A stretch of 64,000 nt of DNA from Lachnospiraceae bacterium (lineage in GTDB: Bacteria > Bacillota > Clostridia > Lachnospirales > Lachnospiraceae), in NCBI GenBank assembly GCA_910576125.1, contig CAJTHM010000004.1, positions 240,869 to 304,868 on the forward strand, written 5' to 3'. Below the pieces are notes generated by a model. That model saw nothing but the letters and a program-made list of their open reading frames with translations, was not told where the DNA came from and ran no database searches. This document shows positions 50,907 through 60,163 of this stretch, one piece after another. The translations under genes and the position numbers were made by a program. Position 1 is the stretch's first letter, and every line of letters begins with the position of its first letter.

Positions 50907-51993
50907 TTCCGCAGGTTCCCTCCTTTCCGGCCAGGGCTTCGTATATCCCGGCCATGATGTAGTCGGCGCAGGGGAGGGCGATAGAGTTCCCCAGCGCCTT
51001 GTAGCGGGCAAGGGGCCGTATCTCCACACCCTCCGCCCCGTATGCCGTCCAGCCCTCCGGGAGCCCCATAAGGCGCTCGCTTTCCCGTTCCGTCAAAAAC
51101 CGCACGCAGCCGCCCTCCGGGTCGTCCTCGAACCAGAAGGCGAAAGGCGTCAGGTCGCTGGCTAAGAGAGTGGGAAAAGGGTCAGCTGGCAGTCCGAAGC
51201 TGTTTTGGAAGGCCGCCTGCTCCTTCCTTTTGGACGCTCCCCGCATACGGAAGCACTGGAAGGGCCGGACGACGGGTACGCGCCCCCCTGTTTCAATAAA
51301 AGGTGTTCTATCTCCGCCGGGGGAGGGCAGCCCGCCCGGCTCGCAAGGTTCAGGAACCGGGAGCAGTGGACGGGGCTTAAATAGTATGTTTCCGGCACGC
51401 CTCCCTCCAAAATCCGCCACGATGAAAATCCGCTGCCTTCTCGCCAGCCGCCTGGCTCCTGCCCAATACTGGGCGTCCATGAGCCGCCAGCACAGGTCAG
51501 GCGTTCCCCCTCGCACCATTCCGGCCCCCGCCCATCTTCCAGAAGGAGGCATTGGAACCTCGGCGTCCGTGAAGGCGGATAGGACGGCTCTAAAATCCAT
51601 CCGGTCGTTTGTAGAAAACGCTCCCATGACGTTTTCCCAAACAGCGATAACTGGATATACATGTCTTGTCGCATCCCTCATTTCCTGTATGATACGCATG
51701 GCCTGGTAGAAGAGGCTGGACTTCGCCCCGCCAAGGCCCTTGCGGTTCCCGATCAGGGAAAGGTTCTGGCAGGGGGAGCCGAAGGTTATCACATGGACGG
51801 GAGGGACCTTCCCCCCGTCCAGCTTCGTGATGTCCCCCAGGTGCAGCATGTCCGGGAAGTGCCTCTTTGTGATGGAGACCGGGGCCTTCTCGATCTCGCT
51901 GGCCCACACCGGGCGTATGCCGCAGCGTGAGGCCGCAAGGGGGAATACCCCTATCCCGTCAAAGAGGCTCCCCAGCCTAATGTCCGCCGCCAT
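50899..51993 (-). CDS. C5-cytosine DNA methyltransferase (solitary)
   Basis: 364 aa. Motif I SLFDGIGVFPLAASRCG (AdoMet binding), motif IV ITFGSPCQNLSLIGNRKG with catalytic Cys75, motif VI VWENVMGAF, motif VIII region RRQRIFIVADF, target-recognition part and the terminal motifs RLMGLPEGWT and ARYKALGNSIALP. No restriction endonuclease gene lies nearby, so it is likely an orphan that protects the ICE from host restriction. Together with ardA and the YodL-like gene it forms an anti-restriction set. Confidence 0.9.
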   Translation of the reverse strand: MAADIRLGSLFDGIGVFPLAASRCGIRPVWASEIEKAPVSITKRHFPDMLHLGDITKLDGGKVPPVHVITFGSPCQNLSLIGNRKGLGGAKSSLFYQAMRIIQEMRDATRHVYPVIAVWENVMGAFSTNDRMDFRAVLSAFTDAEVPMPPSGRWAGAGMVRGGTPDLCWRLMDAQYWAGARRLARRQRIFIVADFGGRRAGNILFKPRPLLPVPEPCEPGGLPSPGGDRTPFIETGGRVPVVRPFQCFRMRGASKRKEQAAFQNSFGLPADPFPTLLASDLTPFAFWFEDDPEGGCVRFLTERESERLMGLPEGWTAYGAEGVEIRPLARYKALGNSIALPCADYIMAGIYEALAGKEGTCGNV

Positions 51994-52330
51994 CCTTCCC
52001 CAGCCCTTTCACGGCCAGGATTCCGTCAAGGGTGGTGGCGGCGATCCCCAGCCGCCCGGCCACCGCTATGTCGTTCTTCACGTCCTCGTCCACGTCCCCG
52101 CCGCAGACCACCAGCACATGGGAGCGCCGGAGCAGGTCCCGGCGCATGTCAATCCCGGCCTTGTGCTCTTCGGGTACGCTGTCGTTGAGGAACAGCGGCA
52201 TGTAGAGGACGGGGCAGACGGGGGAGAAGCCCGCCTCGTATGCCATGCGGCTGTAGCGGGTTCCCATCTCTGTGTCCGTGTCCGGTTCGCCGCACCATGC
52301 GGCAGTGATGTATGCTAAAGGTCGTTTCAA
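51977..52330 (-). CDS. DUF7768/DUF4406-type nucleotide-binding-like protein
   Basis: 117 aa: MKRPLAYITAAWCGEPDTDT, YSRMAYEAGFSPVCPVLYMP and RSHVLVVCGGDVDEDVKNDI, a small Rossmann-like fold resembling nucleoside 2-deoxyribosyltransferase relatives. Enzyme activity not evident. Overlaps the methyltransferase gene by 17 bp. An ICE palindrome lies 61 bp upstream. Confidence 0.65.
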   Translation of the reverse strand: MKRPLAYITAAWCGEPDTDTEMGTRYSRMAYEAGFSPVCPVLYMPLFLNDSVPEEHKAGIDMRRDLLRRSHVLVVCGGDVDEDVKNDIAVAGRLGIAATTLDGILAVKGLGKDGGGH

Positions 52331-52390
52331 TCTTTTTCCCTCCGTTTCTGTTTTGATTTTCCGTGCCAGCCGCGCTGGCCCCGCATAGGT

Positions 52391-52413
52391 CCTCGGGCCA
52401 GGTTGGCCCGAAG
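52391..52413. repeat. ICE palindrome copy 18
   Basis: Arms CCTCGGGCCA and TGGCCCGAAG, between parB and the DUF7768 gene. Confidence 0.85.
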
Positions 52414-52419
52414 CGGCCC

Positions 52420-54066
52420 CTACTTCTCCGGCTGGGCCTTCTTTTTCTCCGGCTTCGCCATTTCCTTCTGCTGGCCCTTCCAGTCGTCCAGAAGTTTGAT
52501 GATCTGGTCCTTCATTTCCCTCGGGGTGGTCTCCTTCCCGAAATACTTCCCAAGCTCCGCTCCTGTCAGAATCACTTTGTCTACCTCCTTCTTATCCTCC
52601 ATCATTATCCCGTCGATCACGTCCCCGTTGAGGACCCCCTTCTGGTCAAGCTCCCTCATGCGCTGGGCCTGGGAGAGCGAAGGGCTGGACTGCTGGCTCT
52701 CAATGGCGACGGCGATGTACTGCTGGTTTTTCGGCTTGATGTACGAGAGCTCCACCGCCGGGGTGAACTTGACCTGCCCTTCGTCCATCATCTTTTGCAG
52801 GTCGGGCACAAGGTCGTTGAGCTTGATGTAGCGCTGCACCTGCTTGACGGTCATCTTGTTGCGCTCGGCCACGATCTCGTTGGAGCGTTTCCCGGCGTCC
52901 TTCGGGTCAATCTGGCCCGAAGTGAAGTTCTTCGCCCCCTGGTGCTTGATGGCCTCAAGCTGCATTTTCAGGGCCTTGGCCCGCTCGCTGGGGAGGATGT
53001 TCTCCCTCTGGTTCGTGTTGTCCTCCACCATCTGCGTGATGGCCTGCTCGTCCGTCAGGTTGCGGATGATACACGGCATATCCGCGTAGCCCGCAAGCTC
53101 GCTGGCCTTCTGGCGGCGGTGGCCGGACACGATCTCATAGCCGCCGTCCTCACGGGGCCTTACAATGGCGGGCTGGGTGACGCCCTTGTCCTTGACGCTG
53201 GAGACCATAGCCCGCATTTCCTCGTCGTTGCGGACCTGGAACGGGTGGTTCTTGAAGGCGTGGAGGTCGGACAGCTTCAAGTAGACAATCTGCTCGTCCC
53301 CCCGGCGGGGTGCCTCCGTGGGGGCCTGGGAAGCCTTTTCAGGCTGTGCGGCAGGTTTGGCCTCTGGCGCTGCCTTTGCCGGCTTCTGGGGCTGGGGCAC
53401 TTTCTCCGCCTTTGCTGCCTTCCCAGCCGGTGAAGATTTCTCCGCTTTCGTGGCCGTGGCCGTTTTCTGCCCCGCCTTTTCCTTCTTTGCCGTGGGCTCC
53501 TTCTTCGGGGGAGCCGCCGCCTTCTCCTTTGCCTCTTTGGGAGGGCGGCCCTTCCGCTTCGGCGGTTCCGGCTCCTTTTCCTCCTTCTGCTTTGGGGCTG
53601 CCTCTTTTGTCCCCTTGGCGGCCTCCTTTGTGGGAGAAGCGGGAGCCGCTTTGCCGGGCGTTTTCCCGTCCTGTGCGGGAGGGGCTTTCTGTGCCTCCTT
53701 CTTCCCCGCCATGATTTCGGAGAAGTTGTAGAAGGACACGTTGGGGGCCTCCGCCTTTTGCTCTTTGGGAATCTCCGGTTTCTTTTCTTCCTTCGCCGGG
53801 GCTGCCTTTTCCGGTTCCTTCGCCTCCTTTTCCGGGGCAGACTTTTCCGGTTCCTTTGCCGCCTTTTGCGGAGCGGCCTTTTCCGACTCTTTCGCCGCTT
53901 TTTCCGGGGTGGCCTTTTCCGGCTCCTTTACCGCTTTTTCCGGTGCGGCGGCTTCGGGTGCTTTCTGCTCCTTCCCCGGAGCGGGGGAGCCGCCCGCCTC
54001 GGGCTGTGCCGGGTCTTTTCCCGGACCGTCTGCGCCAGTCAGGTTTTTCGATTTTTCATCGGCCAT
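52420..54066 (-). CDS. ParB/KorB-like DNA-binding protein with repeat-rich N terminus
   Basis: 548 aa. Residues about 25-200 are a low-complexity Lys/Ala/Glu/Pro region with 11-residue units (KAAKEPEKSAP, EKEAKEPEKAAP). Then comes the ParB domain: VYLKLSDLHAFKNHPFQVRN, GVTQPAIVRPREDGGYEIVS-GHRRQKAS, MVEDNTNQRENILPSERAKA, and a helix-turn-helix KRSNEIVAERNKMTVKQVQR. Family members either segregate DNA (ParB/parS) or repress dispersed operators (KorB). ATG 54066 follows AAGGAGG. No ParA gene is visible in the window. First gene of the transfer operon; candidate binder of the 23-bp palindromes. Confidence 0.85.
   Translation of the reverse strand: MADEKSKNLTGADGPGKDPAQPEAGGSPAPGKEQKAPEAAAPEKAVKEPEKATPEKAAKESEKAAPQKAAKEPEKSAPEKEAKEPEKAAPAKEEKKPEIPKEQKAEAPNVSFYNFSEIMAGKKEAQKAPPAQDGKTPGKAAPASPTKEAAKGTKEAAPKQKEEKEPEPPKRKGRPPKEAKEKAAAPPKKEPTAKKEKAGQKTATATKAEKSSPAGKAAKAEKVPQPQKPAKAAPEAKPAAQPEKASQAPTEAPRRGDEQIVYLKLSDLHAFKNHPFQVRNDEEMRAMVSSVKDKGVTQPAIVRPREDGGYEIVSGHRRQKASELAGYADMPCIIRNLTDEQAITQMVEDNTNQRENILPSERAKALKMQLEAIKHQGAKNFTSGQIDPKDAGKRSNEIVAERNKMTVKQVQRYIKLNDLVPDLQKMMDEGQVKFTPAVELSYIKPKNQQYIAVAIESQQSSPSLSQAQRMRELDQKGVLNGDVIDGIMMEDKKEVDKVILTGAELGKYFGKETTPREMKDQIIKLLDDWKGQQKEMAKPEKKKAQPEK
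52900..52922. repeat. ICE palindrome copy 19
   Basis: Arms CTTCGGGTCA and TGGCCCGAAG, inside the parB coding sequence near the helix-turn-helix codons (SGQIDPKD). Confidence 0.7.
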
Positions 54067-54104
54067 TCGCAATACCTCCTTCTTGGTTTTCTGGCATGAA
54101 AAAA

Positions 54105-54129
54105 GGGCTTGACCTATCTTGTCAAGCCC
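54105..54129. terminator. Hairpin near the ICE right end
   Basis: GGGCTTGAC, CTATCTT, GTCAAGCCC. A second one, AAAACCGC/GCGGTTTT, lies at 54168-54199. Confidence 0.6.
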
Positions 54130-54236
54130 CCGGTGGTTGGGTTGCCTCCTTTCCCTGCTCCTATGAAAAAACCGCCCTTCGTTGTGAAAGAGCGGTTTTT
54201 CAGTAGGTTGGCAGTCCATTATTTTGTTTTTTTATA

Positions 54237-54255
54237 TGTATCCCTTTGTACACTG
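54237..54255 (-). repeat. ICE right terminal inverted repeat
   Basis: Minus strand CAGTGTACAAAGGGATACA; partner of 15108-15126, 29 nt inside the crossover dinucleotide at 54285-54286. Confidence 0.55.
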
Positions 54256-54284
54256 TTGCAAACCACCCTTTATACAATACATCT

Positions 54285-55814
54285 CAGAAAAAGATGCTGG
54301 AGGATTATGCAAAAAATAACAGGTACACGAACACGGTGCATTTTACGGATGACGGATTTTCCGGCGGCAGTTTTGAAAGACCGGGATGGAAGCAGATGTT
54401 AAGCCGGATTGAAAACGGCGACATCGGCACAGTCATAGTAAAGGACCTCTCACGCCTGGGGCGTGACTATTTGCAGACAGGGTATTACACCGATATGTAT
54501 TTCCCCAGCAAGAGGGTACGCTACATAGCGATCAGCGACGGTATCGACACAAGCACTGGATATAACGAAATGGCTCCATTCAAGAACTTGTTCAATGATT
54601 TTTACGCCCGTGACATATCCAAGAAAATCCGCAGCACCCTTACTACAAAGGCAAGGGCGAGCATCTACCACAGCACAGTGCCGCCGTTCGGCTACAGGAA
54701 ATCGCCTGCCGACAGCCATATGCTGCTGCGTGACGAGGAAACAGCGCCGATTATCATCAAGATGTACGAACTGTCCGCATCGGGCCGGGGGCCGGCAGCA
54801 ATCGCCAACTATCTGAGGGCGGAAAAGATACCGATTCCGGCATACTGGCACCATGTACGGGGCGAGAGGGCATGGCAGGGCTGCAAGGGCGAGGGGAATG
54901 CGGCAAACTACCGCTGGTTTGACACAACGGTGCGTTCCATTCTCCAGCATGAGGTCTATATCGGGAACCTTGTGGCGCAGAGGCAGACACACATCTTCAA
55001 AGTCGGCAAATCCTTTGTAAGACCGAGGGAGGAATGGGTGGTTGTCGAGGACGTGTTTGAGCCGATTGTGGAGAGGGAGCTGTGGGAGAGAGTGCAGGAA
55101 AGTTTCGCCAATCCCACAAGGTCACGCAAGCGGACAGGGAAAGCGAGCATCTTTTCGGGAATGGTATTCTGCGATACCTGCAACCGGCGCATATCCTTTG
55201 TGCCGGAGAGGGCGGAGAAGATTTATGTAGGCTCCTGCATGGAATACCGAAAGATTGGCAGGCAGGGATGCACGCCGCACCGTATCTACGAACAGGATTT
55301 GCATGATGCGGTCTTAAAGGACATACGGGAGTGGGCAAAGCTGGCGCTGAAGGACGAGAAGGCAGTCCTTGACAAAGTTATGGAACATGAAAACAGGAAC
55401 AAGACTGACGCTGGCACAGTTATTGAGAAAAAGTTTTCCCTTGAAAAGCGTCTGGGGGAGGTCGAGAAAGTCATTGCCAAACTCTATGAGGATTACGCTT
55501 TAGGCAAGGCTGGGGCGGACGAGATTGACTTACTCCTGCCAAAGTACCGGAAGGAACAGGGGGAACTGAAAGCACAGCTTGCGCTGTTCGAGGAAGAAAG
55601 CAGCGAACAGAGGGAAACAGCACAGAACGCTGAAAAGTGGGTTGCGCTGATCCGCAAGTATAGTGACCTGCAGGAACTGACAGCAGGCATCATAAGGGAA
55701 CTGATTACCAAAATCTATGTGGGCGATGTCCGCAAGGTTGGCGGTGAGAAAGTCCAGTCTATCGAAATTCATTACCGTTTCATCGGCAGTCTGCCGGATG
55801 GGGCGGGGAAATAA
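54285..55814 (+). pseudogene. tnpX: TnpX-like serine recombinase, C-terminal fragment
   Basis: 509 codons from KKMLEDYAKNNRYTNTVHFT to the end. Retains the arginine motif VIVKDLSRLGRDYLQTGYYT, recombinase domain (PPFGYRKSPADSHMLLRDEE, LQHEVYIGNLVAQ), zinc ribbon MVFCDTCNRRISFV and coiled coil. The catalytic serine is missing; it is in the N-terminal fragment at 13682-13785. A plus-strand frame open from 54246 can only give an inactive protein. The fragment differs in sequence from both active recombinases in the window. Confidence 0.92.
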
Positions 55815-55887
55815 CAATTCTTAAATAAAAATCCCAATTTACAGAACAATTCCGCTGTAAATATCACTTTGTTCGGTGTTTACAGGT

Positions 55888-56002
55888 GTGAAACAGATTT
55901 ATATCACAGAGGAAGAATGGGCAAAATGCAAAAAGGTGGCTGTTAACCTTTACGGATAGTATGGTATTATTTGAAGAATTGTGGGAGGAATGGTTGAATT
56001 AG
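55888..56002 (+). pseudogene. Deleted remnant of a transposon-end protein
   Basis: GTG start, KQIYITEEEWAKCKKVA, then a jump to LFEELWEEWLN and stop in a different frame. The two blocks look like the start and middle of one small protein seen at the ends of Firmicutes transposons, with an internal deletion. Marks the old right border region of the tnpX element. Confidence 0.45.
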
Positions 56003-56072
56003 TGTGAATTGTAATGAGATTGTAAGAAGTGTTCGCTATACTAAAATTACAAAAACATTGGAGGGCATATCT

Positions 56073-56759
56073 ATGGCAATACTTGAAACAAAAGATTTAC
56101 GAAAAATATATGGCAGCGGTGAGAGTGAAGTCCACGCCCTTGACGGAGTGTCTGTTACTGTCAATGAGGGAGAATTTGTTGCCGTTATCGGTACATCGGG
56201 CAGCGGTAAATCTACTCTGCTGAATATGATTGGCGGATTAGACCGCCCTACCTCTGGAAGCATTACTATCCGGGGAAAAGAACTTTTGAAAATGAAAGAC
56301 GAGGAACTGACAATTTTTCGCCGCAGGAATATTGGCTTTGTCTTTCAGAACTACAATTTACTTCCCGTTCTTAATGTATATGAAAATATCATCTATCCCA
56401 TCGAGATAGATGGCGGCAAAACAGATACAGAATTTGTAAGGCAGATTATCCATACACTGAGGCTTGAAAAGAAACTTGAGAATATGCCGAATAATCTTTC
56501 TGGCGGTCAGCAGCAAAGAGTAGCGATTGCCCGTGCATTAGCTACCAAGCCTGCCATAATCCTTGCCGATGAGCCAACGGGCAATCTGGATTCCAAGACA
56601 AGCATGGATGTCATTCTGCTGATGCAGTCCATTAGCAGACAATTCCGCCAAACTACAATTATGATTACGCACAATGAAGAAATCGCCCAGATGGCAGACC
56701 GTACAATTCGTATAGAGGATGGCAAAGTTATTTCGGGAGGTATCAGATATGCACGATAA
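56073..56759 (+). CDS. ABC transporter ATP-binding protein (BceA/MacB type)
   Basis: 228 aa. Walker A GTSGSGKSTLLNMIGG, Q-loop FVFQNYNLLPVLNVYEN, signature NLSGGQQQRVAIARAL, Walker B IILADEPTGNLDSKTS, switch His MITHNEEIAQ. Closely follows the MacB/BceA pattern for peptide-antibiotic removal. ATG 56073 follows GGAGGG at 7-8 nt. The permease ATG lies 11 bp inside the end of this gene. Confidence 0.92.
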   Translation: MAILETKDLRKIYGSGESEVHALDGVSVTVNEGEFVAVIGTSGSGKSTLLNMIGGLDRPTSGSITIRGKELLKMKDEELTIFRRRNIGFVFQNYNLLPVLNVYENIIYPIEIDGGKTDTEFVRQIIHTLRLEKKLENMPNNLSGGQQQRVAIARALATKPAIILADEPTGNLDSKTSMDVILLMQSISRQFRQTTIMITHNEEIAQMADRTIRIEDGKVISGGIRYAR

Positions 56760-59319
56760 CCGAAACAAAAATGCAATGAAACGAGTAGAGAAAGGAATGA
56801 TGAAAGCAAACAGTACCCGCAATCTGTTTGCAATGTCCGCAATCATCCTTACCACCTTTATGATTACCACGGTTTTCAGCTTAGCTATTAACTATATAGA
56901 AAATATGAATCTAATGCAGATGCGTACTCTGGGTACAGCCGCTGATGTTTCTCTTGCTATGCCGACAGCAGAACAAGAGCAGCAAATTACATCACTGGAT
57001 TATGTGAAAACTGTTGGTGTGCGATATATGGCAGGCTCGATTTCCAGGAAGAACGCCGAGGGACGTGAATTTTCCATAGTGCTTCAATATTATGACACCA
57101 CCGAATGGGAAAAACATTATCAGAAAGCAATCAGCGGTTTCGTTGGAAAATACCCTGCAAATGAAAATGAGATTATGCTGTCTGAGGACGCCCTCTCACA
57201 GCTCGGCATCAAAGCCCCAGAGCTGTATATGGAAATCCCTCTGTCCTATTCTGACAGGAATGGCAGGCAGGAAAGAATTTTTACTTTAAGCGGCTGGTTC
57301 CATTCCTATACCGATATGGGAATGGGTTTTGTATCGGAGAGCTATTGTAAAAATGCAGGCTGCACAATGGTGGAGGACGGTGTGCTCTCCTTGTCGTTAA
57401 AGAAAATGCCCGATGATTTTCTCCGTCTCCAAAGAGATGTGAAGCTGAACGAAAACCAATTTTGGGATGGTGCGGTTTTGATGAAATCCTCAAGCGGCTC
57501 AGTCGTCGCAATGGTCATCTTTTTGGTAATGTTTATCATTGGCAGCGGTTATCTGTTGATTTACAATGTCCTATATGTATCGATTTCCAAAGATACCCGT
57601 TTTTACGGCTTAATGAAAACGCTTGGCACAACGCAGACACAAATTAAATCGCTGGTTAAAAGACAGGCAGTAAAATTTGCCTGTATCGGCATACCGATTG
57701 GTATTTTATTGGCAACAACCGTTTCCTTTGGATTCGTTCCGCTTTTTCTGGAAAAGGGGTTTCATCAAGGTAAGTCGGCGATGGAAGCCGTGGTATTTTT
57801 CCATCCGTCAATCTATATTTTGTCTATCCTCTTTTCAGCATTCACAGTCTGGATTGCCTGCAACGCACCTGCGAAAGCTGCGGCAAAGACCTCGCCCATA
57901 GAAGCCTTGAAGTATCAGAACTTTGCACCTCAAAAGACAAAAAACAGAAATTCCAAAAACGGCGGCAAACTATATATCATGGCGTTTCATAATGTTTTCC
58001 GTGACAGGAAACGGGCAATCCTTGTGTTTATGTCCTTATTTATGGGAATTACAATGATTTTAGGAGTGAATGGCATAGCTGGAAGCTATAAAGCAGAAAA
58101 CTATGTGAAACAGTATATGGATTACAATTTTGAATACGCTGATATTCAAGTCAGACAGTATGAACAGCTCCAAAAAGAAGTACCGCAGTTTGACGAGCAT
58201 TTTATAGAACAGATTGAACAAATCGAGGGTATTAAAAATGTGGAGATTCAAAAAACAGTCTGGGCGAGCATTGATTTTGACGAATCAAATTTTAGAGATT
58301 TTATGAAAATCAAGTATGAGGACAGCAGCTATAAAGCCAACGGGCAGTCTTATGAACAAATGCTTGCAGGATTAAGGGCGTATGCGAATGCAGGCGAATA
58401 CGGTTGCTACATCACGACCCTTATGGATGAAAGGATTTTAGAAGAATATAATGAAAACCATCCTGAAACAACCATTGACCTTGAAGCCTTTTGGCGTGGC
58501 GAAATCGTGATTACAGGTTGGGACAGCGACTATAATGCCCCCAATGCCGCCTTGGTGGGAAAAACACTGACACTGACTGCCAAAAGTGCAGACGGAAAGG
58601 CAACTGATTTTCTTGTCGGCGGAGCATTTGATTTTATGGATGATACCAATAGGCTTTCCACTACCATAGGTCATCACAAAATGGTAGAAATCGTACCAGA
58701 CATCATCTATGTCAGTGAAGCGGGTATGGAACGCCTGACCGGGGAGGCTCTTATTTCCGGTATTGGTGTGGATATTGAGGACATAAACGACTTAGAGCGG
58801 GTAGACAGCGAATTGCAGGGAATCAACCGAACCCTAACTACAGCAGAGTGGGACTTCAAAAGTACAGTTGATACAGTAGAACAATTTAACCAAATGATAT
58901 ACGCTCTAAAATTGTTAGGAAACGGCGTGGCTGCCCTGCTCATCGTAATTGGATTGATTAACTTTGTGAATGTAATGGTGACAGGCGTGGCTGCAAGAAA
59001 AAATGAATTTGCCATAATGGAAAGCATCGGCACAACGAAAAAACAGCTTAGGAAAATATTGACCGTAGAGGGCGGTATTTATGCCCTCATCTCCACGCTG
59101 CTGATTTTGACTTTTGGAAATGCGTTCCTTATGCTTGTGGCAGACGCAGTACCGAATCTGGCAGACTATGCCGTATTTGAGTATCCCATTGGACTGGTAA
59201 TCCGCTTGATTGCGGCAATCTTTGTGATATGCCTTAGCGTTCCCGGAATTGTTTATAAGCTGATTTCCAATGAAACAGTCATAGAACGGATGCGCAGTTT
59301 TGATAATTATACTGCATAA
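56749..59319 (+). CDS. FtsX-type ABC permease, BceB-like
   Basis: 856-aa permease with two FtsX blocks. The N-terminal helix NLFAMSAIILTTFMITTVFS is followed by an extracellular domain and three helices (VVAMVIFLVMFIIGSGYLLI ... IYILSILFSAFTVWIACNAP). A second copy starts FHNVFRDRKRAILVFMSLFM and ends with helices AALLIVIGLINFVNVMVTGV, ILTFGNAFLMLVADAV and LIAAIFVICLSVPGIVYKLI. Works with the ATPase and probably the downstream two-component system in antimicrobial-peptide resistance. GGGAGG lies before ATG 56749. Confidence 0.88.
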   Translation: MHDNRNKNAMKRVEKGMMKANSTRNLFAMSAIILTTFMITTVFSLAINYIENMNLMQMRTLGTAADVSLAMPTAEQEQQITSLDYVKTVGVRYMAGSISRKNAEGREFSIVLQYYDTTEWEKHYQKAISGFVGKYPANENEIMLSEDALSQLGIKAPELYMEIPLSYSDRNGRQERIFTLSGWFHSYTDMGMGFVSESYCKNAGCTMVEDGVLSLSLKKMPDDFLRLQRDVKLNENQFWDGAVLMKSSSGSVVAMVIFLVMFIIGSGYLLIYNVLYVSISKDTRFYGLMKTLGTTQTQIKSLVKRQAVKFACIGIPIGILLATTVSFGFVPLFLEKGFHQGKSAMEAVVFFHPSIYILSILFSAFTVWIACNAPAKAAAKTSPIEALKYQNFAPQKTKNRNSKNGGKLYIMAFHNVFRDRKRAILVFMSLFMGITMILGVNGIAGSYKAENYVKQYMDYNFEYADIQVRQYEQLQKEVPQFDEHFIEQIEQIEGIKNVEIQKTVWASIDFDESNFRDFMKIKYEDSSYKANGQSYEQMLAGLRAYANAGEYGCYITTLMDERILEEYNENHPETTIDLEAFWRGEIVITGWDSDYNAPNAALVGKTLTLTAKSADGKATDFLVGGAFDFMDDTNRLSTTIGHHKMVEIVPDIIYVSEAGMERLTGEALISGIGVDIEDINDLERVDSELQGINRTLTTAEWDFKSTVDTVEQFNQMIYALKLLGNGVAALLIVIGLINFVNVMVTGVAARKNEFAIMESIGTTKKQLRKILTVEGGIYALISTLLILTFGNAFLMLVADAVPNLADYAVFEYPIGLVIRLIAAIFVICLSVPGIVYKLISNETVIERMRSFDNYTA

Positions 59320-59456
59320 CGCTGAATGCTGCCTAATGTAATCATGCGATTGAACCAGTCAGCGTTATGCAGTCTGGTTTTACGGCAAGTGAAATCGTTA
59401 GGCAGTATAAATAAGCATCGACAGGTGCAGACGCAAACCTGCTGCGTCTGTACCTG
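59311..59456 (+). promoter_or_regulatory. Interleaved inverted repeats ahead of the response-regulator gene
   Basis: A: ACTGCATAACGCTGA (59311-59325) pairs perfectly with C: TCAGCGTTATGCAGT (59359-59373). B: CTGCCTAATG (59329-59338) pairs with D: CGTTAGGCAG (59396-59405). The order A-B-C-D makes the two helices mutually pseudoknotted or alternative. A third hairpin, 14-bp arms at 59422-59435 and 59443-59456, follows. The permease stop codon lies in arm A. Confidence 0.6.
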
Positions 59457-59497
59457 CCATCAAAAATTTATTGAGGAAAGGTGGTGTGTTTTAGGCT

Positions 59498-60163
59498 ATG
59501 GCAAATATCTTTTTACTCGAAGATGACAAAATTTTATCGAAAGGAATTTCGATTGCCTTGAAAAAAGACAGTCATACCATAACTGCTGCTTATGGTTTTG
59601 TGGACGCTTTAACGCAATATCAAAAATTGAAAATTGACCTGTTTTTGCTTGACATCAATCTGCCCGATGGCAGCGGTTTGGAATTGTGCAGAAAAATTCG
59701 TGAAACATCCGATACACCAATTCTGTTTTTGACAGCCAATGATACCGAAGAAAATATGTTGGAGGGATTCGGGGCAGGATGTGATGACTATATTTCCAAA
59801 CCGTTTTCCCTTGAAGTTTTGCGGAAAAAGGTACATGCTATCTTGAAACGCACAGGCGGCGACAGCCCCCGTATGAAATATAAGAGCCTGGAGATAGATA
59901 CGGATAAATGCCTTGTTCTGTTAAGCGGAGAAGAAATACATCTGACTGCTACCGAATATAAGCTGCTTTTGTATCTGATACAAAACAAAGGAAAAGTCGT
60001 TACGAAAACAATCCTTCTGGAACGCCTTTGGGATATAGACGGAAATTTTGTGGATGACAATACAATCCGTGTCAACATAAAAAGATTACGCCAAAAGCTG
60101 AACGATGAGAAGCAGGAATATATTGTAACTGTTTTTGGCATGGGATATACCTTTGGAGAATGA
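59498..60163 (+). CDS. OmpR-family response regulator
   Basis: 221 aa. Receiver MANIFLLEDDKILSKGISIA, phosphoacceptor Asp in LFLLDINLPDGSG, ILFLTAND and YISKPFS; winged helix with VLLSGEEIHLTATEYKLLLY and the final VTVFGMGYTFGE. AGGAAAGG precedes ATG 59498. It overlaps the kinase gene (ATGA). Presumed regulator of the exporter genes upstream. Confidence 0.9.
   Translation: MANIFLLEDDKILSKGISIALKKDSHTITAAYGFVDALTQYQKLKIDLFLLDINLPDGSGLELCRKIRETSDTPILFLTANDTEENMLEGFGAGCDDYISKPFSLEVLRKKVHAILKRTGGDSPRMKYKSLEIDTDKCLVLLSGEEIHLTATEYKLLLYLIQNKGKVVTKTILLERLWDIDGNFVDDNTIRVNIKRLRQKLNDEKQEYIVTVFGMGYTFGE

Larger units (their letters stand above)
15080..54286. mobile_element. Tn1549-family integrative conjugative element
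   Basis: Core genes in family order on the minus strand: ParB, DUF7768, methyltransferase, ArdA, primase, PcfB, VirD4, Maff2, VirB6, conserved gene, PrgI, VirB4, NlpC/P60, DUF4315, DUF4366, Cys-rich, YodL-like, DUF4316-like, MobC, relaxase. Its own serine recombinase lies at the left end. Terminal inverted repeats are at 15108-15126 and 54237-54255. It is inserted in a tnpX-like gene. The 12,756-bp nested element is not its own, leaving about 26.5 kb. Confidence 0.8.

Noticed and set aside
54246..55814. Considered the C-terminal tnpX fragment as a functional 522-aa recombinase starting at 54246.
   Set aside because: The first codons are ICE-end sequence and the catalytic serine is missing.
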